NCBI GenBank assembly: GCA_903813345.2
Contig: CAIIXF020000006.1
Coordinates: forward strand, 4,363,096-4,427,095
Direction of reading: 5' to 3'
DNA length: 64,000 nucleotides
Origin: Owenia fusiformis
Taxonomy: Eukaryota; Annelida; Polychaeta; Sabellida; Oweniidae
The notes under the pieces were generated by a model. The model worked only from the letters and a program-made list of their open reading frames with translations, did no database searches and was not told the DNA's origin. Position numbers and translations under genes: made by a program. Below, one piece after another: positions 1 to 11,869 of this stretch; position 1 is the first letter of the stretch, and every line of letters begins with the position of its first letter.

Positions 1-2018
1 ATTTACGGTTACACGACTCGGACCCTTGCCCGGAAATACCTTTGCGAATATTCTTTCGCCCCAAATAATTCTCATTAAAAAAGTTTTGTAGCCTTATCTC
101 TTTCACCCAAAGGCATCATTATCCTTCAAACTAAAATTTTGGGCAAAACTGATTTTCTTTCAGACAACATTGAAACAAATCATTTGATCTGACACCTTGG
201 CAAGGTAATACTAAGACTGATTGACAGATGCCAACGCCAGCTACATTTATGAACTTCTTGTATTAACCTTTGGAAATTACTAGTCTGAAAGTGGTTCACC
301 TTTTCAGGACATCCAATATATGTTTCTTAAGTTCGTCATTTAGTAATCAAAAGTTGAAAGGAAAATACAAAAAATTGATAACACTGGACTTGTTACATAT
401 ACTGACATAAACGTTACGCGCTTTTAGAGTCTGAAAATGCTACCTTTTCAAACATCTAAAATTAATACGAATCCGATAGATTTTATGAGATAAATCAATG
501 ATTTGTAAAAATACACATCTACAGTCAATATAATTTACTGTGTAAACCCTTAATTGCAGTAAATGCCATGATCTTTAACCCCAAAAACATTCCTCATGAG
601 AGATTATAAATATTAGCACGAGTATAAGGTAAACACAAAGTTATCACAAATTATTGCACCAAATACAATGTGATCGTACACTTTATTGCAAATTAAATAT
701 TCCATCTCAAATTCTAGATTAAGATCGCTTTAAACTATATGAATAATCTAATAAAAATTTACCAAATTCTCTCCGTGACCAAAGTCCTGTGTCAGAACGT
801 GCTTGGCGTATTAATCCAATATTAAAAGACAGAAAAGGACTATGCCTTGCCTTAATGTACCCGTATTCTTCGTCAGTATCTATGTGTGGGCTGTCACGCC
901 TTCCAAGTATTCGGTCAAGTTTCAATCTGTCTTCTTATCCTTTTATTGTAATCGCCCTCCCATCAAAGAGAGTCAAACGAACTGGAACTATTTCCTATGT
1001 AAATATTTTCCCACCGCTGAAAATCGAAAAAAAATTAGTGAGTGGTTTATTGCCGAAGTATCTCTAGTCCTCGAGTCACTAATTTAATTAATGTAATATT
1101 GAAGCTATACGTTTTAATCCTCAAGGCTTGTTAATTAACACTTATGGAAAAGCGACAGATCTTGGCAACCCTGGATAAGTGCGGAGAATATCGGGAAACA
1201 GTACGTTACCTGTTCGTCGTGAAGCGTCACAGAGCAAACTACGTGCATCAAACTGATAAAGCAGGTTCACCTACGTTCGGAATGATGTTTTTACACATCC
1301 TTGGTTTATAATGGTTAATCTAAATCAAGTCTTCCTCTGATGTGTTTATCCTGTATTTGATGGCTCTTGTATTTAGACTCGGGAGAGACACTTGAAAAAC
1401 GCTAAATGTGTAGAATGCCCACGCGCACTAAAATTATAATATCTTATTTTCACCCCAGCCTCGTATTGCCCAAATGGATTGAAATTAAGAGGGTCGTAGC
1501 GATTAGTTATTGCACCGATTTGTCAGATGTAATCGTTGGTTTTATCGTTATTAGCTATGCAAAGGCTCTTGGCTTCTTCGACTTCTTTTGTCATAACTTA
1601 ACAAAAGTCTTTGATGATTAACGCCACGGGGTTTTCCTCTGCCTCTATTTGGTTGTGATCTTGGTCTCTGTGGTGCCATATATGGTGAAGGGTCCCCGTG
1701 TGTATATTAACATTTCTAAAGGAACAGTGTGCATTACGGTATGTGCGTGATGAAAAATTGCTGATATACAGCGTTATTGATTGACTATCGTGTGTCAATA
1801 AACATTCTAAACTCTACTTTCATGATAATTTACTGTTAGAAAATGTGCTTTATCAAAGTTTTAGAAAATAAATGTCCATTTGATTAAAGTGAATAACGTT
1901 GAACGAAAAATTGAAAATTGAAATTCACTATTAATAACAACTTGGTCGTTACCAGGCATGAGACAGGCATTCAACTTAGCACAATTTTACAGAACTATAT
2001 TTATTCAGACGTTTTTAT
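1..2018. other. Gene-poor AT-rich sequence
   Basis: I see no convincing exon, RNA gene or mobile element here. The open frames are short, overlap on both strands and show no recognisable motif. Exons of a gene extending outside the window cannot be excluded. Confidence 0.5.
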
Positions 2019-2523
2019 CAACCTTACACTGTCACACTGTCAAGGTAATAATATATATATATATGTTCCCAAATTTGTCGATTACTACTACACTACCCTC
2101 CTTAAATTTGGAAACTAGAAGTCCATTTTTGGACCACTTATCCATAAACCTGTTTAGGTTTGACGGATTAGAATTTTTTTTTGAATTTTTCGTAAAATTT
2201 CAGTATCTCAACAATATTAATTTCAGAACTTGACAGGCTTTGATATACAACCGAATGAAAACATCTGGTTGTCAAACTTATGGAGAGGAGAGCAAGACGT
2301 GGAATTTTACATTGTAGGCTTAAAGTAATATGCATTGACAGTGTGACAGTGTAAGGTTGGGAACATATATATATAATATATATTGTTAGTACCTCAGTTG
2401 AAATACTCGATTTTGATTGGTCAACGAGCGGTGAATAATTTTAACTGTACACCGCGCAATGCATTGTCGGTGAATAATATTCCCAGCATTCCACTAAAAT
2501 GACGTCATTATCAGACGATAAAA

Positions 2524-2745
2524 TGGCCGCCGCTAGCACTAGCCGTTTCAAAAATGTTGAAGATGAGGATATTATTAGTCTCTCAGAGGTAAAGACAGTC
2601 AAAATACGAAGAAAAATCTAAAACTTTCTACAAAGCTTTTAGTGGACTTCGCCCAGGAGAGTAATTTGACTCCATTGAGTGAACTTACTGCCGATATACT
2701 GAAATACAACATGAACGTCTCGAGGGTCTGGATCCAGCTTCAAGT
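2524..2745 (+). pseudogene. Decayed N-terminal fragment, possibly Crypton/DUF3504-like
   Basis: An ATG at 2524 opens a short frame beginning MAAASTSRFKNVEDEDIISL. A one-base shift near 2590 is needed to continue into a frame containing KDSQNTKKNLKL and then LLVDFAQESNLTPLSEL. An S-x-N-T-K-K motif followed by an amphipathic stretch is typical of the N-terminus of tyrosine-recombinase-derived DUF3504/Crypton-like proteins of marine invertebrates. That assignment comes from family memory and was not searched. The frame breaks again downstream and no catalytic region is present. It is probably a passenger fragment in a non-autonomous element. Confidence 0.35.
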
Positions 2746-2790
2746 CAACTTCAAGGGTCAAAAATCTAAGATATTCTTTGGACTAACAAA

Positions 2791-2918
2791 ACAATTATAG
2801 ACCTCTCCATTCGGTTTACTGTCAAAATTATATCCCGAGACTGTAAACCGAGACCGTCTCGGTTTACAGTCTCGGGATATAATTTTGACAGTAAACCTCT
2901 GGAGAGGTCAATAATTGT
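2791..2918. repeat. 128-bp near-perfect palindrome
   Basis: The two arms of about 64 bp (2791-2854 and 2855-2918) are reverse complements with only a few mismatches. GAGACTGTAAACCGAGAC sits just left of the centre. The palindrome forms the right end of the inner element of this cluster. The elements at 11.3 and 51 kb carry similar terminal palindromes. Confidence 0.8.
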
Positions 2919-3248
2919 ATATTATTACCTTGACAGTGTGACAGTGTAAGGTTGGGAACATATATATAATATATACAGCAATGGTTAGTTATGTTAATAG
3001 TTATTGATATTTATTATTAATCTATCTCTTTATTTATTTATTACACCTTTAAAAAACCAATATATATATACACTAATTACTTTTGCAGAATTATTTAAAC
3101 GGCCCTTAAAATTTTGTAATCAATTTTGTATAAGCTTTTAAGTCTTCCTTCATGCCATCTCCTCATCGTGACCATCTCGATCTTTTGTGACGAAAGGAAA
3201 AAAGATATACATTCTGAACTGTGTGAACATTGCACAATGATAATTTAA

Positions 3249-4990
3249 GGGAACATTCCTTGCCAGTGAAATATCAGTGAAATATTTCTAGAAAAGTGTG
3301 CAGCCATCACCCAGGCCCCTGTTGAGTGAACTTTAAAGATGTTACCTTGATTATAAGGTTTTATATATTGCATTCATACTTGGCTAATAATGCTCTTTGA
3401 GCCTAGCCAAATTGTATTGTATTGCATTAACTATTGCTTTTTGTGTAAATAAAATAAACTATAAATAAAAAAAATTAAAAAAAATCCTTGCCAGACCATC
3501 TCCCTCTTATATGGCAACAACAATATTTTCTTTCCCTGTTTAGCAAAACACATTGATCACTTAAAAATATAGTGCTCAATTCCAGTAGGCTGCCATCTTT
3601 TAAGATTTCACTCAGGAAGTGATGTCATCGACTCTCAACTTTGCATATAGCATTAGGAGCTATTAAGATGTACAAAACCAACTGAATTTTCTTTTTTTAA
3701 TTTTCGGTCTCCGATTGAATCTTTCTAAAGTCTCTTCTTTTATTGTAATCTAGCTCTGAAAATATTTTTGCACAAAGTAAGGACCACGTGTCTAGAAGTG
3801 ATTTAGTGCTTATTTCCTAATACTATGGGCAAGGTTAAGAAAGTTGAGAGTTGATGACATCACTTCCTGAGTGAAATTTCAAAATATGACAGCTTACTGG
3901 AAATGAGCATTAATATTTACAATTTTAAATGATCAATATTGACTGTATCGAAACACTGATTTTCCCATGTTTTGGTTTTCGAAAGTAAATACATACCCTC
4001 TGTAAGTAAAAAGTTAGAAAGGATTGAATGGAACAACTCCCAAAATAGTGAGTGTGACTCTTAACCATAAATTGGGGTCATAAATATGAGAAATCCCATA
4101 CCCAGCAATGTGCTCAACAAGGAGATCTTCTGAAATTAAATTATTAGTTACGTTTAGAGGAATATACCATTTTAAAAAGTTTTCAATCCAATAAAACTTT
4201 GTGAAAAATGTCAGTTATAGAATGAAAGTCTGATTGATTACAACCATTTTGTGATGACATTTGATGTAGTATCCTTCAGATTCAGAGGTCTCTTCTCAGT
4301 TCAAAATCAGGGGTAGGGTAACAATAAACTTGAAATTGTAAAATAATCATAACCCTTAGTCTGGTCTTTCTCAATGACCAACACATATGTTATACATCCT
4401 ATACTTAGCTAAGTAAACCAATATTTATGTCAGATGTGAAATATATATGCGTTTATTGAGCAAAATGCATACATCCTACCCCTAATTTCACCGCTATTTA
4501 AGGCGTAAAATCATCTAAAAATCATGCTTAAGATGTTTTTTGACACTGTCATAGTTTTTTTGCCTGTAGTGATTTTTTGACTGTGTTAATGTTTATTTCA
4601 AACCTGTCAGTTATAAGTAGTTTTGGATGGGCTTTACAATGGCATGAAGAATATAACATAGAATATTATGTCCCAGCCTGTGGCAATGTTTTACCCTGTA
4701 TACAAATTTGTAATTTATGACGTAATTTAAAGGGAAAAAATTCACATTAGTGAGCAATGTATTCAACAATTGCTAACTTTTTAAAGTTTCATCTAATTTC
4801 TTGAAATTCCCATCAGTTATTCACCATATTTACGCCATATGCCTCGAAGAGTTTAGTAATATTATCAAACGTTTCGAAAATGTTATGACTGATAAAGGGC
4901 CATGCATGCACCTTCTTTTCTTTACAGATGGTACAGTATATGCTTATGACTATCATATCAGGATAGAAATGGTCTGGCCAGGAATATTCC
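3249..4990. mobile_element. Foldback/MITE family F, copy 1
   Basis: The left end begins with GGGAACATTCCTTGCCAG after a TTAA. The right end (4957-4990) carries the reverse complement, with TGGTCTGGCCAGGAATATTCC. A long inner inverted repeat pairs about 3530-3650 with 3830-3990 around a divergent spacer. The same arms and inner motifs recur at 40.8-41.3 and 50.64-50.68 kb. A TTAA target duplication is suggested by copy 2 (TTAA on both sides) but is degraded here on the right. No transposase is visible. This copy is interrupted by a retroposed insert at 3267-3484. Confidence 0.6.
3267..3484 (+). mobile_element. Retroposed insert with A-rich tail and 10-bp target duplication
   Basis: TCCTTGCCAG occurs at 3257-3266 and again at 3485-3494, exactly flanking this segment, which ends in an A-rich run preceded by AATAAA-like motifs. 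This is the signature of target-primed retroposition of a 3' RNA end. The pyrimidine-poor body with repeated TTGTATTGTATTG resembles LINE 3' UTRs. Whether it is a 5'-truncated LINE, a SINE or an mRNA fragment is open. Confidence 0.65.
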
Positions 4991-4994
4991 TTTG

Positions 4995-5805
4995 AGAAAA
5001 ACATGTGATGCAAAAATCAGAACTATAACAAATCGAAAATAAATCAATGTCAAATTGAGACATTCTAATTTCTAGCTTCTGCGCATTTGTATCAATGCGT
5101 GCATCAACACACCTTTCCTGTCATCGATCCCACGTTGCGGATATGTTCGTTTATTAATAATAATTTATCATTGTATACGTCACTATTAGCACTGACGAAA
5201 GGGGAAATTGGCCATTAATGATCTGACAACAAACTTACATGATGTGTAATACCTCAACTAGATTGATTGATAACTTATAGACGCTCTTTGCTTAATCCGT
5301 TTGACAATAGGTGAGAATATAATTAATTTTGATTAAATAAGGTGTTGTGTATGGTATGGCTTAATAATATTTCCTCATTTAATTAACTCTCTGAAACCCA
5401 ACAGACGGACGTTTTTCATTTTCTCAAGTTACGGATTAAGTGAACTAGAATGAAAATAACTAAAACTGAATTGATTTGTGTATCGTTATATTAATAATAA
5501 TAAATATTCGATCAAAGGTGCACCAAATGATGAAGATAGTTGACATAATTTATGTTTAGAGGAAGCGTCCAGTAGTGTTTCCTGTTTTAATCATAAACGC
5601 TAAATGTTGGCACCTTGGTCCATATCACAATAGATTAAAAACAAGTAATATACGAGACAGACAGACGTATGGAGACGATTTCCCTCCACGTGGTCGATTT
5701 CACCTGTATCATTCGTAAAATTAGCCGTCGTGCTTCCAAGGCAACAGTGACATTAAAGTTTAACATTTTCCATCTTGTTGTCTTCTGTGATGTCACGGAA
5801 TAGTC
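4995..5805. other. No recognised feature
   Basis: This is AT-rich sequence in which no repeat, exon or RNA gene was recognised. Confidence 0.5.
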
Positions 5806-5807
5806 TC

Positions 5808-6018
5808 AAACTATAATAATATAATAAGACCAAATAAGACTATAATTATATAGTATTATATGACCAAATAAGACTATAATAATATGATAAGACCAAATAA
5901 GACTATAATGATATATTAAGACCAAATAAGACTATAACAACACCAAATAAGACTATGATAATAAACTAAGACCAAATAAGACTACCATAGTATAATAAGA
6001 CCAAATAAGACTATAATA
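5808..6018. repeat. Degenerate ~25-30 bp tandem repeat
   Basis: About eight units share the core GACCAAATAAGACTATAAT, with variable-length AT-rich linkers. The array is non-coding and looks like an expanded minisatellite. Confidence 0.8.
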
Positions 6019-6359
6019 AATTGTGGAAGCAGGAAACTTGATAAATGGCGCTGATGGCTCTTATAAATTTCCTGATTAGGACATATGGAGGGTACCTGCA
6101 CAATATGCCAAACAGTTTATAAAGCCACCCACGGACCTTAAGCATACAACGAGTAATTTCTTCAACATGAATGAATAATTAATGACATTAACAGGTACAA
6201 CCGAGTAAAACCTACCCAGTAAAATTAACTTTGTCTGTATCTTTTGATGGTGCCAAAGCTGGTATATCAAACCATAATAAAAAGGATATAAAAACTGTCT
6301 GGCATTACTTGTTAGATCTCTTACAAAACGACAAAGCAAGCACAATGTTGCTGCTTCAA

Positions 6360-6632
6360 ATGTCACACGTGTACAACTTGGCACTCTTGTACAGTGCGTC
6401 ACACGTATAGTACGTGTCACTTAAATTGTCCACCCTGTCATTCGTCTATTACGTGTCATTCTTGTGCATCGTACGTGTATTGCGTGTCACTCTTGGATAC
6501 TGTGTCACACTTCTGTAACATGTCACTCTTGTATACTATATCACGCGTGTATTGCGTGACATTCGTATATATCATGGCACTCTTGTATTGCGTGTCACAT
6601 GTGTTGTGCGTGTCATACTTGTGCATCGTAAT
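6360..6632. repeat. Degenerate ~27-bp minisatellite
   Basis: Repeated variants of CGTGTCAC followed by TCTTGTA or TTGTGCA run for about 270 bp. Open frames on both strands here are byproducts of the periodicity. Confidence 0.7.
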
Positions 6633-6639
6633 AAATTAG

Positions 6640-8240
6640 TTCTTACAAAGGAGTGGTATCGATATGGAGAACTGAATTCAACAATGTTTTTCTCTTAAAC
6701 CAATTATTGAAAACATTCTGTAAAAAACGGTATTTTATGTAATGTTGACTGATTGACAACAATTTAATGCGAAAATTGTTTAGAAATATTTTATATAACT
6801 GTTTTTGTTAACATTTTTTTGTTTTTTTAAGTGCAATTGTTTTTGCCCCTTTCTGCCAATTCTTGAGAATGAAATAAAATGTCTTTTCGAACCTTGTTGG
6901 GACAAAATAGCATATGCAACATGTTTTAGACCTCTCAATATTATAGTTATACAAAGGAATTTTTGGCTGATTTTAAAAAAAAGTATTCAAAAAATTAAAA
7001 CAAAATCCCCCCAAAATAGATAAATGGCAAATGGAAATGGCAAATGGAAATGGAAACTATTTATGATTGTATAACTATTCCGATTAAATCGAATTGATGG
7101 TGATAATCATCTAATTATTGACTCGATAGAACATTCTAATATCGAAAATAGAATTATACAATACATTGTTTATCTTTAAGTTCTTAAAATTAACGTTTCA
7201 TCATTCCCACTCCCACTGGCATTTTGTTATTGGATGCTACATAATGATGACATCATCGCGGGTTACATTTAGTAGATATTTGTCGATTTTATTGATGCAT
7301 ATTATTTAAACACATTTTCCACTGATAAAAATGACACCAATATGATCTCAACTTCCCTGATAGAACGAACTATTTCAATCCCCCATACCAAAAGGGGAAA
7401 AGTAGATTTAGATATTCAAAATTGACTCTTCTTGTCCCAGCCTACTTTCTAATAATTTGATAAAACTCACAGCTCATCCTCAAAAATGTTTGAAAAATAT
7501 AAATGTAATGGTAGACGTTTAACATTCTGAACTTTTCATCTTTGTACAATCTTATGACCTCTTATGGACTTGATTTTGTATGGGTTGAAGCACATGCAAT
7601 CGTTTTATATGACAAGAGTATTGGAAATTTTTTTCTTTTTTCTTCAACATGCATTTTTATCACTTCAGTATAAATGGAAGATCCCGTGGTATTATATTAT
7701 TATTATTATTTGTGGATTTTGATTGTGATAATCGTTCCTGGAAGATGGTGGAAGGGTTGCTTGATAATTCGTTTCGTTGTGCGTGAGGTCATATCGTTGG
7801 ATTTGGGGGGTTTATTTCCCTTAGTGAGTTGTTATGTTGATTGATCCGAATCAAAATGCAGGGTTAAAGCAAATCTTGTAAGCTTACCATAGGATGCAAT
7901 CACTTGTGTAGCAGTGAACGCATGAGATGAACCGAATTGGGCTGACGTCTGATGGTAGGTCTTAACTTGAAACACTGTTCTCTTCAAAGCTACATCCATC
8001 ATTAATTGCGTGATGTTGCAATGTTCCCTTGACAATAATTATTTTGTTAAACACGAAAGAACACACCGGAAAACATAATAATATAAATGCTAAATTTAGG
8101 TTATCATGCAAGATTCGCACTCAGTTTCAACTTCAGATTTTTCGATATTCTTTTATTCTTCCATTTATGTCACTTTAATGGTATATCTTTATTCTTTTTC
8201 CATTTGTAAAAAGGCAAATTAGTTAATGGCACGTTTTACT
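6640..8240. other. No recognised feature
   Basis: This is AT-rich DNA with homopolymer runs and a short duplicated GGCAAATGGAAAT motif near 7026-7052. No gene-like signal was seen. Confidence 0.5.
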
Positions 8241-8244
8241 AATT

Positions 8245-8672
8245 TAGGCTGCGTTTTGAACTACTTGCGGGCAAGTGGATTGCATAATGTTTAATATGTA
8301 TTCCCCCTTGGTATCACGAAAAGAACAATGAGCCCATGCATTGCAAATTACATGCTCACACGTTTTCATCAAAAGCAGTTCATCCAAGCGCACTAAAACC
8401 ACTAATATTACGCTATGACAACATTGTCGGCTGCTCGCGTGTGTCAACCGCGTCTGCTCGTTGCTGGTGCACCTTGGGAGTTCCACTGCAATAAACCGTG
8501 ATATCAAAATAAATATTTTAATGTAGGTGCGCTTGGGTCAGCTCCTTTGTTGAAAACACATGAGCACTTAATCTGCACTGCAGAGCTTAATTTCATTTAA
8601 GTGATACATGGGGAAAAACCTCATTAAAATATTGCGCAATTCACTAGCACCGCGGGCATATAAAACTACAGT
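8245..8672 (+). repeat. Dispersed repeat D, copy 1
   Basis: This segment aligns by eye along its length, same strand, with 16793-17155. Shared blocks include TTGCAAATTACATGCTCAC, ACGCGTCTGCTCGTTG (with one change) and GCAATAAACCGTG. The ends of the similarity are abrupt, which suggests a mobile element. No terminal repeats or coding potential were found. Confidence 0.7.
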
Positions 8673-9156
8673 CTTAATTCAGCATTGTATCATGTTGAGA
8701 CTCAGGGGTCACCAAGGTCATTGATTTGGATACAAAAAGGCAGATGTAGTTTGTAAAACTCAAAATGGTTCCAGACAATATAGAGCATTGTGAAACCATA
8801 TTAGTTTGTGAACAAAGATGGTTATCTCTAATTGAAAGTGAATAAGTAGTGTAAGTTACGAATTCATATTCGGAATGTCTATCCTTTGCATCTTTGATCG
8901 ACCCAAATGTCTGCAACATCGTTTTGTATGAAAACGTGACCTAGGGGTGTTTTACATTTTGTGACGAATGGTACATTTTCTTTCGAAATATTTCTGTGCC
9001 AAAACTGCTATATTTACTGAAAGAATAATCTTTATCCCAAACAAAACAAAAAATCAAGGTACAGGCTTTTCTAGAATTGAACTTTAAATGCAATTTCAAC
9101 GATAGCTTGTATCGCGAAAACACATTGAAATCAATGTGACGCATAATATCAAATAA
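8673..9156. other. No recognised feature
   Basis: This is AT-rich spacer between dispersed repeat D and the inverted copy of the Helentron-like repeat. Confidence 0.5.
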
Positions 9157-11117
9157 CTAGACTTTGGAAATTGAACAAGTTCAATTTCAGACTCCAGATT
9201 TAGACTTTATAAGCTGAGTCATCCACAATAAGCCGAGTCATCCAGAATAAGCCAAGTCATCCAGAATAAGCTGAGTCATCCAGCATAAGCCGAGTCATCC
9301 AGAATAAGCAGGTGGATGGCTGGACTGATGGATGAATGGATGGATTGATAGGAGGAAGGATAGGACAGAATAGGAAGGAAGGATAGGATAGAATAGGAAG
9401 AAAGGATAGGATAGTATAGGGTATGAAGGATAGAATAGGATACGATAGAATCCGAAGAAAGAATAAGATAGTACAGAATAGGAAGGATAGGATAGGATAG
9501 GATAGGAAGGATAGGAAAGAAGGATAGGATTGGATAGGATAGGTGGGATGGATATAGCCGAGTATTCCAGAATAAGCCAAGTCATCCAGAATAAGCTGAG
9601 TCATCCAGAATAAGCCGAGTCATCCATAATAAGCCGATGGATGGATGGATGAATGGATGGATTGATAGGATAGGAAGGATAGGACAGAATAGGGAGGAAG
9701 GATAGGACAGAATAGGGAGGAAGGATAGGATAGAATAGGAAGGATAGGATAGTATAGGATAGGAAGGATAGAATAGTATACGATAGAATCCGAAGAAAGA
9801 ATAAAATAGGACAGAATAGGAAGGATGGGATAGGATATGAAGGAAGGATAGGATAGGAAGGATAGGAAAGAAGGATAGGATTGGATAGGATAGGTGGGAT
9901 GGATATTATAGTCGAGTCATCCAAAATAGCCAAGTCATCCAGAATAGGCTGGGTCATCCAGAATAAGCCGAGTCATCCAGAATAAGCCGATGGATGGATG
10001 GATTGATGGATGAATGGATGAATTCATAGGATAGGACAGAATAGGAAGAAAGGATAGGATAGGATAGGATAGGATAGGATAGGAAGGATAGAATAGGATA
10101 TGATAGAATCCGAAGAAAGAATAAGATAGGACAGAATAGGAAGGATGGGATAGGAAGGAAGGAAGGATAGGAAAGAAGGATAGGATTGAATAGGATAGGT
10201 GGGATGGATATAGCTGAGTCGTCCAGAATAAGCCAAGTCGTCCAGTCCTATCCCTCTTTCCTATCCTTCTTAATATCCTATCCTTCCTTCCTATCCTATC
10301 CTATCCTTCCTTCCAGAATAGGAAGGAAGGATATGATAGAATAGGAAGAAACGATAGGATAGTATAGGATAGGAAGGAAGGATAGGAAAGAAGGATAGGA
10401 TTGGATAGGATATACGATAGGATATAGGATAGGATATAGGATAGATATAGGATAGGATATAGGATAGGATATAGAATAGGAAGGAAGGATAGGATAGGAA
10501 GGAATGATAGATAGGAAGGATATGATCAGACAGGATAGGAAGGAAGGATGGATGATTTTTTCTATATTTTCTTCGCTACTCTTGACTTTCTATAAGGATA
10601 TCATCAGATCGATTTTTCTCGAAATTTCAAAACGCCATAACTTTCGAACCGGAAATCGGATCGAAATTTGGTTTGCAGATTCAGATTCCTGAGTAAATTC
10701 TACCCTTAATTCATAACTCATATAGTAAATTTGGAGAACTTTACATTTTGACCTACTTTCTGGACGCCATATCTCAAAATCAGTAAGCGTAATCAAAAAT
10801 CTAATGTCATATCTTTACTTTGGCTTTTTCTAAGCTACACGATGAAAAAAAGATTTAGGAATTACGATAAACAACGACGAAGATAAATGACAGAATGTTG
10901 AAAATGTAAGATTTGACCTAGTTCTTGACCTTTGACCTAGATAAAAATTTGACCCAATTTCCGAGGAACTAGATATTGGACATAAATTGACTGAATAATG
11001 ATCTTTATTGGAAACCTTATGGTTATCGAGGAAACTGGGAAAGAATAATAAAGAATAATAAAGAATAATAAAGAATACTGACGAAAACAATAGACTCCAG
11101 ATTTACATCTGGAGTCT
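9157..11117 (-). mobile_element. Helentron-like non-autonomous element, inverted copy
   Basis: Read on the minus strand, the copy starts at 11117 with AGACTCCAGATGTAAATCTG, a palindrome. It runs through the unique body shared with the 26.5-36 kb array, then an expanded TATCC-type microsatellite with repeats of GGATGACTCGGCTTATTCT. It ends with ATCTGGAGTCT, the hairpin GAAATTGAAC/GTTCAATTTC and CTAG at 9157, followed by T. The AGACTCCAGAT/ATCTGGAGTCT pair gives subterminal inverted repeats. Subterminal inverted repeats, a 3' hairpin, a CTRR-T end and an internal satellite together match known non-autonomous Helentrons (HINEs). The assignment is inference, since no Rep/helicase is present. Confidence 0.5.
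9230..10555. repeat. TAGGA-type microsatellite plus 19-bp repeats
   Basis: Long runs of GGATA/GGAAGGATAG variants alternate with blocks of AATAAGCCGAGTCATCCAG, for about 1.3 kb. This is the expanded satellite core of the surrounding element and is several times longer here than in the copies at 26.5-36 kb. Serine/proline/isoleucine-rich open frames through it are artefacts of the repeat. Confidence 0.85.
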
Positions 11118-11299
11118 AATAAACAATATGTTTTGTCTTCAAGTTGTATTACAAAAGATAATCAGTGATTTGGTTAGGAAATACATAATCGCTTGACTTT
11201 GTAATATTCCAACATAATTTTTGTTCATATTTTTTCCATAGCAACCACATAGCAACGGGATACAAATAGAATTAGTGAAAATGAAAAATGGGGGTAGGG

Positions 11300-11866
11300 G
11301 AGAATAAACAATTTTATCCCATACTTGGACGTGTTACGGGTACATAAAGCCGGTTTGTAAAAACTTATATTTTCATCAGCGGGCAGATATAGCTTTACGT
11401 CCCGCTCCGAGCGGGCAGATATACTATATCTGCCCGCTACGTCATAATCGCTGTTCCCGTATTGGTTCTTTTTTGTAACGTTCGCATACTGTAAACGACA
11501 ATGGAGAAAAACGCAGACAATCTCGACCTGTGTGATGCTTTAAAGAAGGGAAGGAGCAGTGTACCGGCGTTGATAATCAAAGATTTGAATAGGAAAGAAA
11601 CAGGAATACAAAACTGGACATGAATATTTTAAGAATATTCCACGGTTGGTTGCAAAGTTTCTGAACTTTGGCAAATTGAACAATGCCGTGATTGGTATGG
11701 GATAAACAGATCATCCTATAGTCGGTTCAGGATATTGGGATTATCCCTTGGCCAATATAATATATCTACCCTCGGGACCTACGGCCCTCGGGCAGATATA
11801 TTATATTGGCCTCGGGATAATCCCAATATCCTGAACCTCATATAGGATAATCTCTATATATCTAAA
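11300..11866 (+). mobile_element. Palindrome-ended element P, copy A
   Basis: A left palindrome (about 11382-11450, with GCGGGCAGATATA on both arms) and a right palindrome (about 11715-11840, with CAGGATATTGGGATTATCCC) flank a core. The core has an ATG-initiated frame at 11501 starting MEKNADNLDLCDALKKGRSS. The same arrangement recurs in reverse orientation at 50942-51720, and a fragment of the right palindrome lies at 15610-15665. No transposase was found, so the element is presumably mobilised in trans. Confidence 0.6.
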
Positions 11867-11869
11867 ATT

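Larger units (their letters stand above)
2019..2954. mobile_element. Nested MITE-like cluster bounded by 36-bp inverted repeats
   Basis: A 36-bp segment at 2019-2054 recurs as an exact reverse complement at 2919-2954. Its core reads CTTACACTGTCACACTG. A third copy, in the same orientation as the right arm, starts near 2337, and AT-dinucleotide runs flank all three. The interior from about 2387 holds a separate element with a coding-like fragment and a long palindrome, so at least one element has inserted into another. No target duplication was established, so the superfamily is open. Confidence 0.55.

Noticed and set aside
11501-11623. Independent small host gene starting MEKNADNLDL
   Set aside because: The same fragment recurs inside the inverted element copy at 51 kb with decay, so it travels with a repeat rather than being a gene.
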